A stretch of DNA of 35,047 bases. Origin: an uncultured Parabacteroides sp. (GTDB lineage Bacteria; Bacteroidota; Bacteroidia; Bacteroidales; Tannerellaceae). Below are positions 7,059 to 15,043 of this stretch, one piece after another. Both the position numbers and the translations under genes were made by a program. A model generated the notes under the pieces. That model made no database searches. It saw only the letters and a program-made list of their open reading frames with translations, and was not told the DNA's origin. Each line of letters opens with the position of its first letter. The first letter of the stretch is position 1. The DNA lies in the NCBI GenBank assembly GCA_900770835.1, contig CAAGLQ010000321.1, forward strand, positions 1 to 35,047. The letters run 5' to 3'.

Positions 7059-7977
7059 TGGGACAAAGTAAGCTATATTCTGACAAAGCTTGGTAAAACA
7101 GGGCATCTTTCACGCCCAACTGACGGCACACCAACTGAGCCGCATGTAGATTCACCAAAAAAAAACGATTGGGGATGCGCACCGGGAAATCTCCATAGCG
7201 AGTATGAAGAAAAGTTTGCCCGTCTTTCTCCACCACTGGATGCCTCTCAAACGGAATTGCAGTGATGTCATCACGCACTTCCTGCGCCAACAGGCAAACC
7301 ATCGAATCAGGACCATAATAGATCAACTTTCCCTCCCGCTCAATTGAGTTCACAAAAGAACGATAGGTGTTCCAATAGGACTCCGGCGAAGCATGATCAG
7401 TAGTCTCCGACCAAGCCAAATTTGTCAAGACCGCAATATGCGGACGATAAAATTCCAGTTGGAAGCGCTTATCAAGTCGAGAGGTCACATGCTCATCTCC
7501 CTCTATCAAGGCAATGCGAGCCTCATAGCTAAGATGGATTCGATTAGGCAACAAGTCAATCTGGCTGGTTAACGCATAATCATAATCCAAACGCTGTTTG
7601 CGCAACGCACAAATAATCATGGAGATGATCGTCTTCTTCCCTTTCGTTCCCGCAACCACCACACGCGTCTTCGTCAACGTGCGCTGATAAATAAACTCAG
7701 GAATAGACTGAATCAACAGCCCCAATTCCTTTGCCCGGAGCATCTCAGGATTCTCTCTTATCACCTCCGCACCCAGCACCACTGAGTGTATATCCCTATT
7801 GAGTTTCTCGGGGAACCATCCTTCACCATAGCATACGCAACCAGCCTCACGCAAGCGCTCCACCTCGTCAGTCAAACCGCAACCGGAGGCACTTACCTCA
7901 TAGCCTTTTTCACGCAAAGCCAAAGCCAGATCCAAGACCAGGGGTTCATTCACCGAGATAAAATGAACTTTACGCAT
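7045..7977 (-). CDS. Truncated Mpl-like Mur ligase paralogue with a degenerate P-loop
   Basis: Over 310 residues the product follows the Bacteroidetes UDP-N-acetylmuramate:L-alanyl-gamma-D-glutamyl-meso-diaminopimelate ligase, which reuses murein tripeptide. Shared segments include G-W-F-P-E-K near residues 53-58, L-R-A-K-E-L-G-L near 80-87 and I-E-G-D-E. Three features are wrong for an active enzyme. The N-terminal Gly-rich UDP loop is replaced by I-S-V-N-E-P. The ATP P-loop reads G-T-K-G-K-K-T (110-116) instead of G-T-H-G-K-T-T. The whole C-terminal Mur domain is absent; the protein stops at C-P-N-D-C-C. The ATG at 7977 (Met-Arg-Lys-Val-His-Phe) matches the family start; the longer frame to 8121 is upstream of the promoter. 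It is the first gene of the operon leading to prfC. A non-catalytic or decaying paralogue is the likeliest reading. Confidence 0.8.
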   Translation of the reverse strand: MRKVHFISVNEPLVLDLALALREKGYEVSASGCGLTDEVERLREAGCVCYGEGWFPEKLNRDIHSVVLGAEVIRENPEMLRAKELGLLIQSIPEFIYQRTLTKTRVVVAGTKGKKTIISMIICALRKQRLDYDYALTSQIDLLPNRIHLSYEARIALIEGDEHVTSRLDKRFQLEFYRPHIAVLTNLAWSETTDHASPESYWNTYRSFVNSIEREGKLIYYGPDSMVCLLAQEVRDDITAIPFERHPVVEKDGQTFLHTRYGDFPVRIPNRFFLVNLHAAQLVCRQLGVKDALFYQALSEYSLLCPNDCC

Positions 7978-7995
7978 CGTTTTGATTTTAGCACG

Positions 7996-8024
7996 CAAAA
8001 ATACAATTTTTGCTGCTACCTTTG
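7996..8024. promoter_or_regulatory. Divergent promoters for the Mpl-like operon and the MBL-fold gene
   Basis: On the minus strand TATTTTTG (8003 to 7996) matches TAnnTTTG, with a TTTG 23 bp further upstream (8030 to 8027). On the plus strand TACCTTTG (8017-8024) is an exact match 18 bp before the ATG of the MBL-fold gene, but no TTTG is at the expected distance. The two promoters are interleaved, so they may interfere with each other. Confidence 0.55.
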
Positions 8025-8042
8025 TGCAAAATAAATAACAAA

Positions 8043-8879
8043 ATGAATTTACAAATAATAGACACCGGCTATTTCTATGCCGATGGAGGAGCAATGTTCG
8101 GGGCAATTCCCAAGAGTTCATGGAGTCGCCGATATAAGGTCAACGATCAGAATACTTGCATCTTAGCCATGCGTACATTAGTCGTTCAAGAAGAGAATGG
8201 ACGTATTATATTGGTCGATAACGGAGCGGGATATAAGCATTTAAAAGCGCTGAGCTACTACCGTTTCTTTGGCCTGCAAGACCTGCACGAGGCTTTGCGA
8301 AAGCGGGGAATCGAGCCTACTGACGTCACCGACATGGTGTTTACCCACCTCCACTTCGACCATTGCGGCTACACGACGCTACAAGAGCCCGCAGGCGACG
8401 CCCTGCGTTTGGCCTTCCCCAACGCTACCCACTGGGTGAGCCGCCGACAGTGGGAAAACTTTCTCCACCCTCATCCCTTGGAGCAGGACTCTTACTTCCC
8501 CGAGGATATGCAGTTGGTCAAGGCATCCGGACAGCTTCGGCTCGTTGAGGAGGAGGAACTGACACTGACTCCCCACGTACGCCTTCAGCTCTTCGACGGG
8601 CATACACCGGGGCAGATAGCCGTCTATTGCGACCTGCCAGAGCGCACCTACCTCTTCGCTGGAGACGTGATCCCCTTGGCCGCCCATCTCTCGTTAGCGT
8701 GGATCTCCGCCTACGATGCGGCTCCCCTCCGCTCCTACGAGGCGAAAGAGCGGATGCTGGCCGAGGCCGTCACCCATAAGCAGGCCATCATCTACTGCCA
8801 CGATGCCCACACGCTATGCACCACCGTGAAACGCATCAACCGTTTTTATAGCAAAGATGCCCTGCTGACACTGGGATGA
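8043..8879 (+). CDS. Metallo-beta-lactamase fold hydrolase
   Basis: The 278-residue product has the metal-binding H-x-H-x-D-H motif as T-H-L-H-F-D-H (His102, His104, Asp106, His107). Further metal ligands are the His in D-G-H-T-P-G-Q, the Asp in F-A-G-D-V-I and the His in Y-C-H-D-A-H. The N-terminal part V-D-N-G-A-G matches the family's first Asp loop. Relatives include quorum-quenching lactonases and diverse esterases; nothing here fixes the substrate. There is no signal peptide, so it is probably cytoplasmic. The start at 8043 was chosen because the promoter -7 element ends at 8024, which rules out upstream in-frame starts. The next gene follows after 77 bp. Confidence 0.85.
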   Translation: MNLQIIDTGYFYADGGAMFGAIPKSSWSRRYKVNDQNTCILAMRTLVVQEENGRIILVDNGAGYKHLKALSYYRFFGLQDLHEALRKRGIEPTDVTDMVFTHLHFDHCGYTTLQEPAGDALRLAFPNATHWVSRRQWENFLHPHPLEQDSYFPEDMQLVKASGQLRLVEEEELTLTPHVRLQLFDGHTPGQIAVYCDLPERTYLFAGDVIPLAAHLSLAWISAYDAAPLRSYEAKERMLAEAVTHKQAIIYCHDAHTLCTTVKRINRFYSKDALLTLG

Positions 8880-8956
8880 AGCCCAAGTAGACAAGCCATT
8901 TGCGGATTTTTCAGTAAGTTCGCGCCCAAATTGTACAACACTAAAAACAGCATACG

Positions 8957-10012
8957 ATGAATATAGGAGATAAGGTACGTTTCCTCAACAGTGTAGGAGG
9001 AGGTATCGTACGCAGTTTCAAAGGAAAAGATCAAGTGATGGTGGAGGATGAGGATGGCTTCGAGGTGCCTGCCTTGATCCGGGAGTGCGTCGTGGTGGGC
9101 GAGCGAGAGATGCAGGTGCATAGCGCCAACCGCCCCAAGGCTCCGAGACCCGTGGAGCCCGCGCCGCAACCGAAGCCCCAACCGAAAGCCGAGGAGAAAC
9201 CGGCCGAGACCACCGAGGGCGAGCGGCTCAACGTCTATTTGGCCTTCCTGCCCACCGACCCGAAGGATTTCCAGCAATGCGGCTATGAGACCTACTTCGT
9301 CAACGACAGCAACTATTACCTCTCGTTCAACTACATGAACCGGCAGTCAGGCAGCTGGACAAGCCGCTACCAAGGCGTGGTAGAGCCCAACACCAAGATC
9401 TTCTTAGAGGAGTTCAGCAAGCAGGAACTGGCTGAGCTGGAGCGCATCTGCGTGCAGCTGATCGCCTTCAAGCAGGGAAAATCCTACGCCCTGAAAAACG
9501 CCATCTCCGTGGAGTTGCACCTCGACACCGTGAAGTTCTACAAGCTGCATTGCTTCATGGAAAACGACTATTTCGACGAGGAGGCATTGCTCTGCCCGAT
9601 CGTGCGCAACGACCTGCCTGAGCGGGAGCTGCTCGTCTCGGCCACCGACATCCAAGAGGCGATGCACCAGAAGGCCCGAGAGGAGAAGCGCAAGCCGCAA
9701 AGCATCGTGAAGCGGAAAGCCAACAACAGTGCAATCCTGGAGGTCGATCTGCATATCCATGAGCTGCTCGACAATATCAACGGATTGAGCAATAGCGACA
9801 TGCTGCATTATCAGATGGACAAATTCCACGAGGTATTGGCCAAGTATGCCGACCAAAAGGGACAGAAGATCGTCTTCATCCACGGCAAGGGAGACGGGGT
9901 CTTGCGCAAGGCCATCGAGAAAGAGCTGAAGACACGCTACAAGGCCTACTACTACCAAGATGCATCCTTCCGCGAGTATGGATTCGGAGCAACCATGGTA
10001 ACCATTAAATGA
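8957..10012 (+). CDS. DUF2027 and Smr domain protein
   Basis: The 351-residue product has four parts. Residues 1-50 are a small beta-barrel-like N-terminus (G-D-K-V-R-F-L-N, G-G-G-I-V). Residues about 57-90 are a Pro/Glu/Lys-rich linker. Residues about 90-240 form the DUF2027 domain, and about 262-351 an Smr domain with D-L-H-I-H-E-L and H-G-K-G-D-G-V-L-R. Smr domains, named from MutS2, often bind or cut nucleic acids at branched or collided-ribosome substrates; whether this standalone protein does so is not known. It lacks the MutS ATPase. The CYTH gene follows 25 bp downstream and may be cotranscribed. Confidence 0.92.
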   Translation: MNIGDKVRFLNSVGGGIVRSFKGKDQVMVEDEDGFEVPALIRECVVVGEREMQVHSANRPKAPRPVEPAPQPKPQPKAEEKPAETTEGERLNVYLAFLPTDPKDFQQCGYETYFVNDSNYYLSFNYMNRQSGSWTSRYQGVVEPNTKIFLEEFSKQELAELERICVQLIAFKQGKSYALKNAISVELHLDTVKFYKLHCFMENDYFDEEALLCPIVRNDLPERELLVSATDIQEAMHQKAREEKRKPQSIVKRKANNSAILEVDLHIHELLDNINGLSNSDMLHYQMDKFHEVLAKYADQKGQKIVFIHGKGDGVLRKAIEKELKTRYKAYYYQDASFREYGFGATMVTIK

Positions 10013-10037
10013 AAACCGCAAAACACAGGAAAAAACA

Positions 10038-10514
10038 ATGGCAACAGAGATCGAGCGGAAATTCTTAGTGAAAGGAGATTTCCTAAAAGAGGCAACCAAT
10101 AAGACACGCATCGTGCAAGGCTATATCTGCTCTGAGAAAGGGCGAACAGTGCGTGTACGCATCCGAGGCAATAAAGGCTACCTAACCGTGAAAGGGGCAG
10201 CCAGTATCAACGGACTTAGCCGGTATGAATTTGAGCGGGAGGTGCCCCTTGAAGATGCGGAACAGATGTTCCGCCTATGCGAGCCGGGAGCGATTGACAA
10301 GGAGCGTTACCTGGTTCCTCACGGTCAGCACACCTGGGAAGTCGACGTATTTCATGGCCCCAACGAGGGATTGATCCTTGCCGAGATCGAGTTAGCAACA
10401 GAAGATGAGCCGTTTGAGCGCCCCAACTGGTTAGGCGAGGAGGTCACCGGCGATCGGCGCTACTACAACTCCATGCTGATGCGCACTCCCTATTGCTCTT
10501 TCAACGAGGAATAA
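10038..10514 (+). CDS. CYTH domain protein (putative inorganic triphosphatase)
   Basis: The 158-residue product has the N-terminal E-I-E-R-K signature (E-x-E-x-K) of the CYTH triphosphate tunnel metalloenzymes. It also has the V-R-V-R-I-R-G strand, a Y-L-T-V-K-G strand, E-F-E-R-E-V, W-E-V-D-V-F and L-A-E-I-E-L. These alternating charged strands line the tunnel that binds triphosphate and metal. Short bacterial members hydrolyse inorganic triphosphate; adenylate cyclase activity belongs to a different subset. The last 25 bp overlap the 3' end of the NUDIX gene on the other strand. Confidence 0.9.
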   Translation: MATEIERKFLVKGDFLKEATNKTRIVQGYICSEKGRTVRVRIRGNKGYLTVKGAASINGLSRYEFEREVPLEDAEQMFRLCEPGAIDKERYLVPHGQHTWEVDVFHGPNEGLILAEIELATEDEPFERPNWLGEEVTGDRRYYNSMLMRTPYCSFNEE

Positions 10515-11056
10515 AAATATTTATAGAGCGGAGCGATCATCAACGCCTGACAGAGTTGGCCTTGCTCCAACATCTGTTTCACCTCACCAGGGCGCATGAA
10601 AAGAACGGTCAATTCCTCGGTCGCATCCAGATGGGGCTCCGCAACCTTCTCTACGCCAATGGCCAGAAAGCAGTGAGTCGTATTGGTCATCGTGCTGGGA
10701 TTGGCTGAAAGCTCCATCAACTTCTGCCATTGGCCACCGCCGAAGCCGGTTTCCTCCAATAATTCTCGCTGAGCGGCCTGCAAAGGGTTTTCCCCCTTCT
10801 CCATCACGCCACAAGGCAGCTCATAGCTGATACGCCGAGCGGCATGGCGATATTGCCTCTCCATGACAAAATCCCCCTCCTTCGTAATGGCAATCACGTT
10901 CACCCAATCAGGGTACTCCAGCACATAGTATTCCGGAATAACCCGGCCATCCGGCAACTCCACCTTATCTCTTCGAGCCGTCAGCCAAGGGCGCTGAATC
11001 AAATACTCCGACTCCAACACCTTCCATTCCTCGTTTGTTTGCTTCATTGTGTCCAT
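10490..11056 (-). CDS. NUDIX hydrolase (ADP-ribose pyrophosphatase-like)
   Basis: The 188-residue product carries a complete Nudix box, G-x5-E-x7-R-E-L-L-E-E-T-G-F, in the segment starting G-V-M-E-K-G-E. It is preceded by R-R-I-S-Y-E-L-P, the usual NudF-like approach to the box. Such enzymes cleave nucleoside diphosphates linked to another group; ADP-ribose is the most common substrate of this subclass, but it is not proven here. The predicted promoter (-7 at 11081-11088) rules out the TTG start at 11083 and favours the ATG at 11056; the ATG at 11047 is also possible. The 3' end overlaps the CYTH gene by 25 bp in convergent orientation. Confidence 0.9.
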   Translation of the reverse strand: MDTMKQTNEEWKVLESEYLIQRPWLTARRDKVELPDGRVIPEYYVLEYPDWVNVIAITKEGDFVMERQYRHAARRISYELPCGVMEKGENPLQAAQRELLEETGFGGGQWQKLMELSANPSTMTNTTHCFLAIGVEKVAEPHLDATEELTVLFMRPGEVKQMLEQGQLCQALMIAPLYKYFYSSLKEQ

Positions 11057-11080
11057 CTTCCGTTGACTGCTAATGCTTCG

Positions 11081-11112
11081 CAAATGTAAGCAGAATATAC
11101 CTGTCCGACAAA
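11081..11112 (-). promoter_or_regulatory. Promoter of the NUDIX gene
   Basis: On the minus strand TTTG (11112 to 11109) and TACATTTG (11088 to 11081) are 20 bp apart, a full match to the Bacteroidetes consensus. Transcription would start near 11075. Confidence 0.7.
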
Positions 11113-11132
11113 TAATGTTTGACAGTTATGTT

Positions 11133-11140
11133 TACCTTTG
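11133..11140 (+). promoter_or_regulatory. -7 element of the AraC-type gene
   Basis: TACCTTTG matches TAnnTTTG exactly and lies 24 bp before the ATG at 11165. No TTTG is found 19-21 bp upstream; this region is shared with the divergent NUDIX promoter. Confidence 0.5.
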
Positions 11141-11164
11141 CGATTCGTAAAAAAGCACAAACGC

Positions 11165-12011
11165 ATGATGACAAGACAAGTAACGACCCAGCTCCTCTTT
11201 CCCTCTCCTTGGTTACGACCCTACGTGCATCACTATTGCATCATCAAGACCTACAACAGGGGGATCTCGCCGATCATTATGCCTACCGGATGCATCAAGT
11301 GGATCTTTCATCGCAAGCAATCCTTTCGGGTGAATGGGGTAACAGGGCTTACTGCCCGGGCATCTATATGCGGTCCCTATGATCAAGCGGTTCATCTTGA
11401 CACTCAGGAAGAGGTGGAGATGATCATGGTCTTCTTTTACCCCTACACCTCCCATCTGTTCACGGAGATGCCTTGCCAGCTCTTCGCGAATGATAATATT
11501 GATTTCGACTGTTTGGAGAACACGGAGTTCAAGAGGCTAAAAACTTGTGTACTCGAAGCGGATAGTGCTGAAAGCAGCATTGCCCACATCGAGTCGTTCC
11601 TTCAACGGCAATTGACACGAACAGCGCATCTCTCCTATCTCAAACCGTTAGCGAAAGTGTTTCAAGCCATCGAGCAAAGCCAAGAAATCCGAGTGGAGGC
11701 ATTGGCAGAGACCGCCTGCCTCAGCGAACGGCAATTTCGCCGCGTGTTTATCGAACATGTGGGTCTATCCCCCAAACAGCTGATTCGCATCCAGCGTTTT
11801 TATGGGCTGACCAAAGAGCTGATCCACTCCAAGGAAAAAGACCTTCGATGCCCTACTCTACCAATATGGCTATACGGATCATAGCCATTTCAACCGGGAG
11901 TTCAGACACTTTGCGGGCATGTCGCCCACAGCGTTTATACACTATCTGGAGCAGATCCGATCCAATGGATATTTGTCTGCCTACCAGTCCTATCACAATC
12001 CTGAACCGTAA
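11165..12011 (+). pseudogene. AraC-family transcriptional regulator, frameshifted
   Basis: The N-terminal part resembles the DUF6597 ligand-binding domain found in AraC regulators (P-W-L-R-P-Y-V near the start, then I-M-P-T-G-C-I). The C-terminal part has the first helix-turn-helix (V-E-A-L-A-E-T-A-C-L-S-E-R-Q-F-R-R-V-F) and the linker G-L-S-P-K-Q-L-I-R-I-Q-R-F. At 11842-11843 the frame is lost: with two C the product ends at 11884 with unrelated residues. Dropping one C restores D-F-D-A-L-L-Y-Q-Y-G-Y-T-D-H-S-H-F-N-R-E-F and a normal family end at the TAA of 12009-12011. As given, the second DNA-binding helix is missing, so the gene would be non-functional unless the extra base is a sequencing error. 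Confidence 0.85.
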
Positions 12012-12049
12012 TTGGGCAGACAGACCTCTGTTGGCGTTTTTGAACATAA

Positions 12050-12097
12050 AAAACCGCAAAGCGGAAGGAGTGTTCTCCCCCATCGCCTTGCGGTTTC
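12050..12097. terminator. Bidirectional terminator between the AraC gene and nagB
   Basis: AAACCGCAAAGCG (12051-12063) pairs with CGCCTTGCGGTTT (12084-12096) with one mismatch. An inner GGAG/CTCC stem closes a TGTT loop. A and T runs flank both sides, so it can serve both convergent genes. Confidence 0.8.
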
Positions 12098-12127
12098 TTG
12101 CATTTTATTCCTAACCCCCTCAGCGGC

Positions 12128-12940
12128 TTATTTCAGCAAAGAGCAGGGGCAAAGATGATCCTTCTCGATGTCTTTGAAGTAGTTGTAAGTACCAACCTTC
12201 AACTCAGCGCAAGCGGCCTCGTCGCAAACGATGATGCCCTTAGGATGGAGCTGCAAAGCCGTGATGGTCCACATCTGGTTGACCGCACCCTCGACAGCTT
12301 GCTGCAAAGCACGTGCCTTATTATGGCCATTCACCATGATCAATACCTCCTTGGCATCGAGCACCGTACCTACTCCCACCGTAACGGCTGTCTTCGGCAC
12401 CTTGTTCACGTCGTTGTCGAAGAAACGAGAGTTGGCGATGATCGTGTCGGTAGTCAACGTCTTCATACGTGTGCGAGAGCTGAGCGAAGAACCCGGCTCA
12501 TTGAAAGCGATGTGTCCGTCAGGGCCGATACCACCCAAGAAGAGATCTACACCACCAACGGCCTTCATGCGTGCCTCGTAGTTAGCGCACTCAGCCTCTA
12601 CATCCTCGGCATTGCCGTTGAGGATGTTTACATTCTCCGGCTTGATGTCGATGTGGCTGAAGAAGTTGTTCCACATGAAAGAGTGATAGCTTTCGGGATG
12701 CTCTTTCGGCAGACCGACATACTCATCCATGTTGAAGGTAATCACGTTCTGGAAAGAGACTACCCCCTGCTTGTTCAGCTCAATCAAATGTTTGTACATG
12801 CCCAATGGAGAAGAGCCAGTAGGCAATCCTAAAACAAACGGCTTCTCCGCAGTCGGATTAGCGGCTTTGATCTTCGCTGCCACATAATTGGCTGCCCACT
12901 TGGAGAGTTGCTCGTAATTCGGTTCAATAATAAGTCTCAT
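12128..12940 (-). CDS. nagB: Glucosamine-6-phosphate deaminase
   Basis: NagB converts glucosamine 6-phosphate to fructose 6-phosphate and ammonia, the entry of amino sugars into glycolysis. The 270-residue product has the family's normal length. It shows the L-G-L-P-T-G-S-S-P phosphate loop near residues 37-45, F-N-M-D-E-Y near 69-74, G-I-G-x-D-G-H-I-A-F-N-E-P near 137-149 and S-R-F-F near 172-175. It lies 37 bp downstream of the flavodiiron gene on the same strand, so it may share its transcript, although an internal promoter cannot be excluded. Confidence 0.97.
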   Translation of the reverse strand: MRLIIEPNYEQLSKWAANYVAAKIKAANPTAEKPFVLGLPTGSSPLGMYKHLIELNKQGVVSFQNVITFNMDEYVGLPKEHPESYHSFMWNNFFSHIDIKPENVNILNGNAEDVEAECANYEARMKAVGGVDLFLGGIGPDGHIAFNEPGSSLSSRTRMKTLTTDTIIANSRFFDNDVNKVPKTAVTVGVGTVLDAKEVLIMVNGHNKARALQQAVEGAVNQMWTITALQLHPKGIIVCDEAACAELKVGTYNYFKDIEKDHLCPCSLLK

Positions 12941-12977
12941 AACTATTACAATTATATTTGTGATTGGTAAAATCTAT

Positions 12978-14162
12978 TTAGCCATTGGCCAATCGTTTCG
13001 CCATCGCCTCCCCTAAGGCATAGCAAGCGTCATAGTCGGCGGCTGTCATTCCCTGCTTTTGCTCGGCTGGTGTACCCACAGTCTCCCACTTCATCTTCTC
13101 GCCAAAGGCAGCCAACCGTTTCACGGCGGCACCCGCCCATGAGAAGGAACCGAAATAACCGAAGAGACGATTCTTCACCTCGCGCAACTCGATCTTGCTC
13201 AACACAGCCTCCACCTCAGGGAAGAGCTGGTTGCTATAGGTCGGGCTACCAACGATGATTCCTTTGTAGCGGAACACATCGGCCAAAATGTAGGAAGCCG
13301 GTGTCTTGCTGACGTTATGCATCACGATACGCTTCACGCCCTGGTCAGCCAAAGCGGAGGCGATGACCTCGGCCATCTGCTCTGTGTGTCCATACATGCT
13401 GCCATAGAGAATCACGACACCCTCTTCCGCCTCATAACGGCTCAGACGGTCGTAGATGCCCACAGCCTTTGCCACATGCTCCTGCCAAACGGGACCATGT
13501 GTAGAGCAGATCATCTTAATCTCTAATGCAGAGAGCTTCTGCAACGCCCGCTGCACCGGATTGCCATACTTGCCGACGATGTTAGCATAGTAACGCACCA
13601 TCTCATCCCAGTAATGGCTGCAATCCATATCCTTGTCAACAACCGCACCGTCGAGCGTACCATAGGTGCCAAAGGCATCGGCGGAAAAAAGGATCTTATC
13701 GGTCGCATCATAGGTAACCATCACCTCCGGCCAGTGCACCATCGGTGCCATATAGAAACAGAGCTGATGCGTACCCGTGTTTAATGTATCACCCTCTTTG
13801 ACTTCATATAATCCATCGGTAATGCCGTGGAACCCAGCTAACATGCCAAATGTCTTGGTATTGCCCACGATCTTCACTCCTGGATATTGTTGGCGGAGCA
13901 GGCGGATGCTACCCGCATGGTCCGGCTCCATGTGATTGACAATCAAATAATCTAACGTGCGTCCCTGCAAAGCGTCAGCCACTTTCTTCAAGAAAAGATC
14001 TGAGTAGCAAACATCCACGGTATCCACCAAGACGGTCTTTTCATCGACAATCAAGTAAGCATTGTAGGAAACACCATAGGGCAACGGCCACATGTTCTCG
14101 AAAAGAGCCTTCTGGCGGTCGTTTACACCCACGTAATAGATTTGATTTGCAATTTCTTTCAT
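12978..14162 (-). CDS. Flavodiiron protein (FprA-type oxygen or nitric oxide reductase)
   Basis: The 394-residue product has two domains. Residues 1-245 are a metallo-beta-lactamase-like diiron domain with H-M-E-P-D-H (77-82), then M-V-H-W-P-E, S-A-D-A-F-G-T and C-S-T-H-G-P, which carry the remaining iron ligands. Residues about 250-394 are a flavodoxin domain with the FMN loop G-S-M-Y-G-H-T and G-S-P-T-Y. Such proteins reduce O2 to water or NO to N2O in anaerobes with electrons from rubredoxin or NADH-linked partners. There is no fused rubredoxin domain, so a separate electron donor is needed. It is preceded by lgt with a 54-bp gap on the same strand. Confidence 0.95.
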   Translation of the reverse strand: MKEIANQIYYVGVNDRQKALFENMWPLPYGVSYNAYLIVDEKTVLVDTVDVCYSDLFLKKVADALQGRTLDYLIVNHMEPDHAGSIRLLRQQYPGVKIVGNTKTFGMLAGFHGITDGLYEVKEGDTLNTGTHQLCFYMAPMVHWPEVMVTYDATDKILFSADAFGTYGTLDGAVVDKDMDCSHYWDEMVRYYANIVGKYGNPVQRALQKLSALEIKMICSTHGPVWQEHVAKAVGIYDRLSRYEAEEGVVILYGSMYGHTEQMAEVIASALADQGVKRIVMHNVSKTPASYILADVFRYKGIIVGSPTYSNQLFPEVEAVLSKIELREVKNRLFGYFGSFSWAGAAVKRLAAFGEKMKWETVGTPAEQKQGMTAADYDACYALGEAMAKRLANG

Positions 14163-14216
14163 CAGAATTACTGCTAATTAGTTTTGAATTATGAATATTG
14201 ATTCAAGCCATGCGGC

Positions 14217-15041
14217 TTATCCCTCGGCTTTTCGCAGGGCTCGCCACACGAAATAGGCTCCGGCCATTACAAAGGGGATGCTCAGGAGCTGCCCCATATT
14301 GAGCCACATGCCGGCCTCGAACGCCTCTTGGTCGTTCTTCACAAACTCTATGAAAAAGCGGGATCCGAACACACAGATCATAAAAATACCGAAGATCAGT
14401 CCCTCGCTCTTCCAAGCCTCCTTACGGAAATAGAGCCACATACAAAGGGCAAATGTCAATAAATAGCAACCTGCCTCATACAGCTGCGTCGGATGGCTGG
14501 GCGCAGAGAAGATAGGCTCCGCTCCTTGCCTCCAAGCGTGCATATTCTCGATAAAGCGGAAAGCCCACGGTTGATCCGTTGGGTGGCCATAGATCTCATG
14601 ATTCATCAGGTTTCCCAAGCGAATCATAGCCGCCACCAAACCGGTCGGTACCACCAACTTATCAAAAGTCCACATCATCGACCGATGGCTGACTCGCTTC
14701 GAAAAGAAATAGATGGCAATGATAATGCCCAACGTACCGCCATGACTGGCCAAACCGCCCTCCCATATCTTCAAGATCTCCACGGGATTCGCCAAATAGT
14801 AGTCGGGCGCATAGAAGAGGCAATGCCCCAAGCGTGCGCCAATCACCGTGCCCAGCATGGTGTAGATCAAGAGCGAGTCGATCCATGCGGGAGGCAACTG
14901 CTCTTTCTTCCACATCCGCTCCACAATCTTATAGCCTATCGCGAAGCCTAACGCAAAAGCCAATCCATACCACCGGATCTCTCGGGATCCGATGGTAAAG
15001 ATAGCAGGGTCGGCTGTCCAGGTGATAAAGTCGAGCATCAT
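14217..15041 (-). CDS. lgt: Prolipoprotein diacylglyceryl transferase
   Basis: Lgt is the inner-membrane enzyme that adds diacylglycerol to the lipobox cysteine of prolipoproteins. The 274-residue product has about seven hydrophobic segments. It shows the family motifs R-W-Y-G-L near residues 23-27, G-A-R-L-G-H, S-H-G-G-T-L-G, and the Lgt signature G-N-L-M-N-H-E-I-Y-G near 143-152. The later H-P-T-Q-L-Y-E segment is also diagnostic. The start lies 2 bp after the ddh stop codon, so the two are cotranscribed. The window itself encodes two predicted substrates, the lipoproteins at 2461 and 19410. Confidence 0.97.
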   Translation of the reverse strand: MMLDFITWTADPAIFTIGSREIRWYGLAFALGFAIGYKIVERMWKKEQLPPAWIDSLLIYTMLGTVIGARLGHCLFYAPDYYLANPVEILKIWEGGLASHGGTLGIIIAIYFFSKRVSHRSMMWTFDKLVVPTGLVAAMIRLGNLMNHEIYGHPTDQPWAFRFIENMHAWRQGAEPIFSAPSHPTQLYEAGCYLLTFALCMWLYFRKEAWKSEGLIFGIFMICVFGSRFFIEFVKNDQEAFEAGMWLNMGQLLSIPFVMAGAYFVWRALRKAEG

Positions 15042-15043
15042 GT

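Noticed and set aside
7978..8121. N-terminal extension of the Mpl-like protein
   Set aside because: The extra 48 residues overlap the promoter region and the start of the divergent MBL-fold gene and match no family member.
12098..12832. Long open frame of 244 codons opposite nagB
   Set aside because: It is antisense to a certain gene, has no family resemblance, and runs across the terminator at 12050-12097 only at its upstream edge. Long antisense frames are common where codon use is biased.
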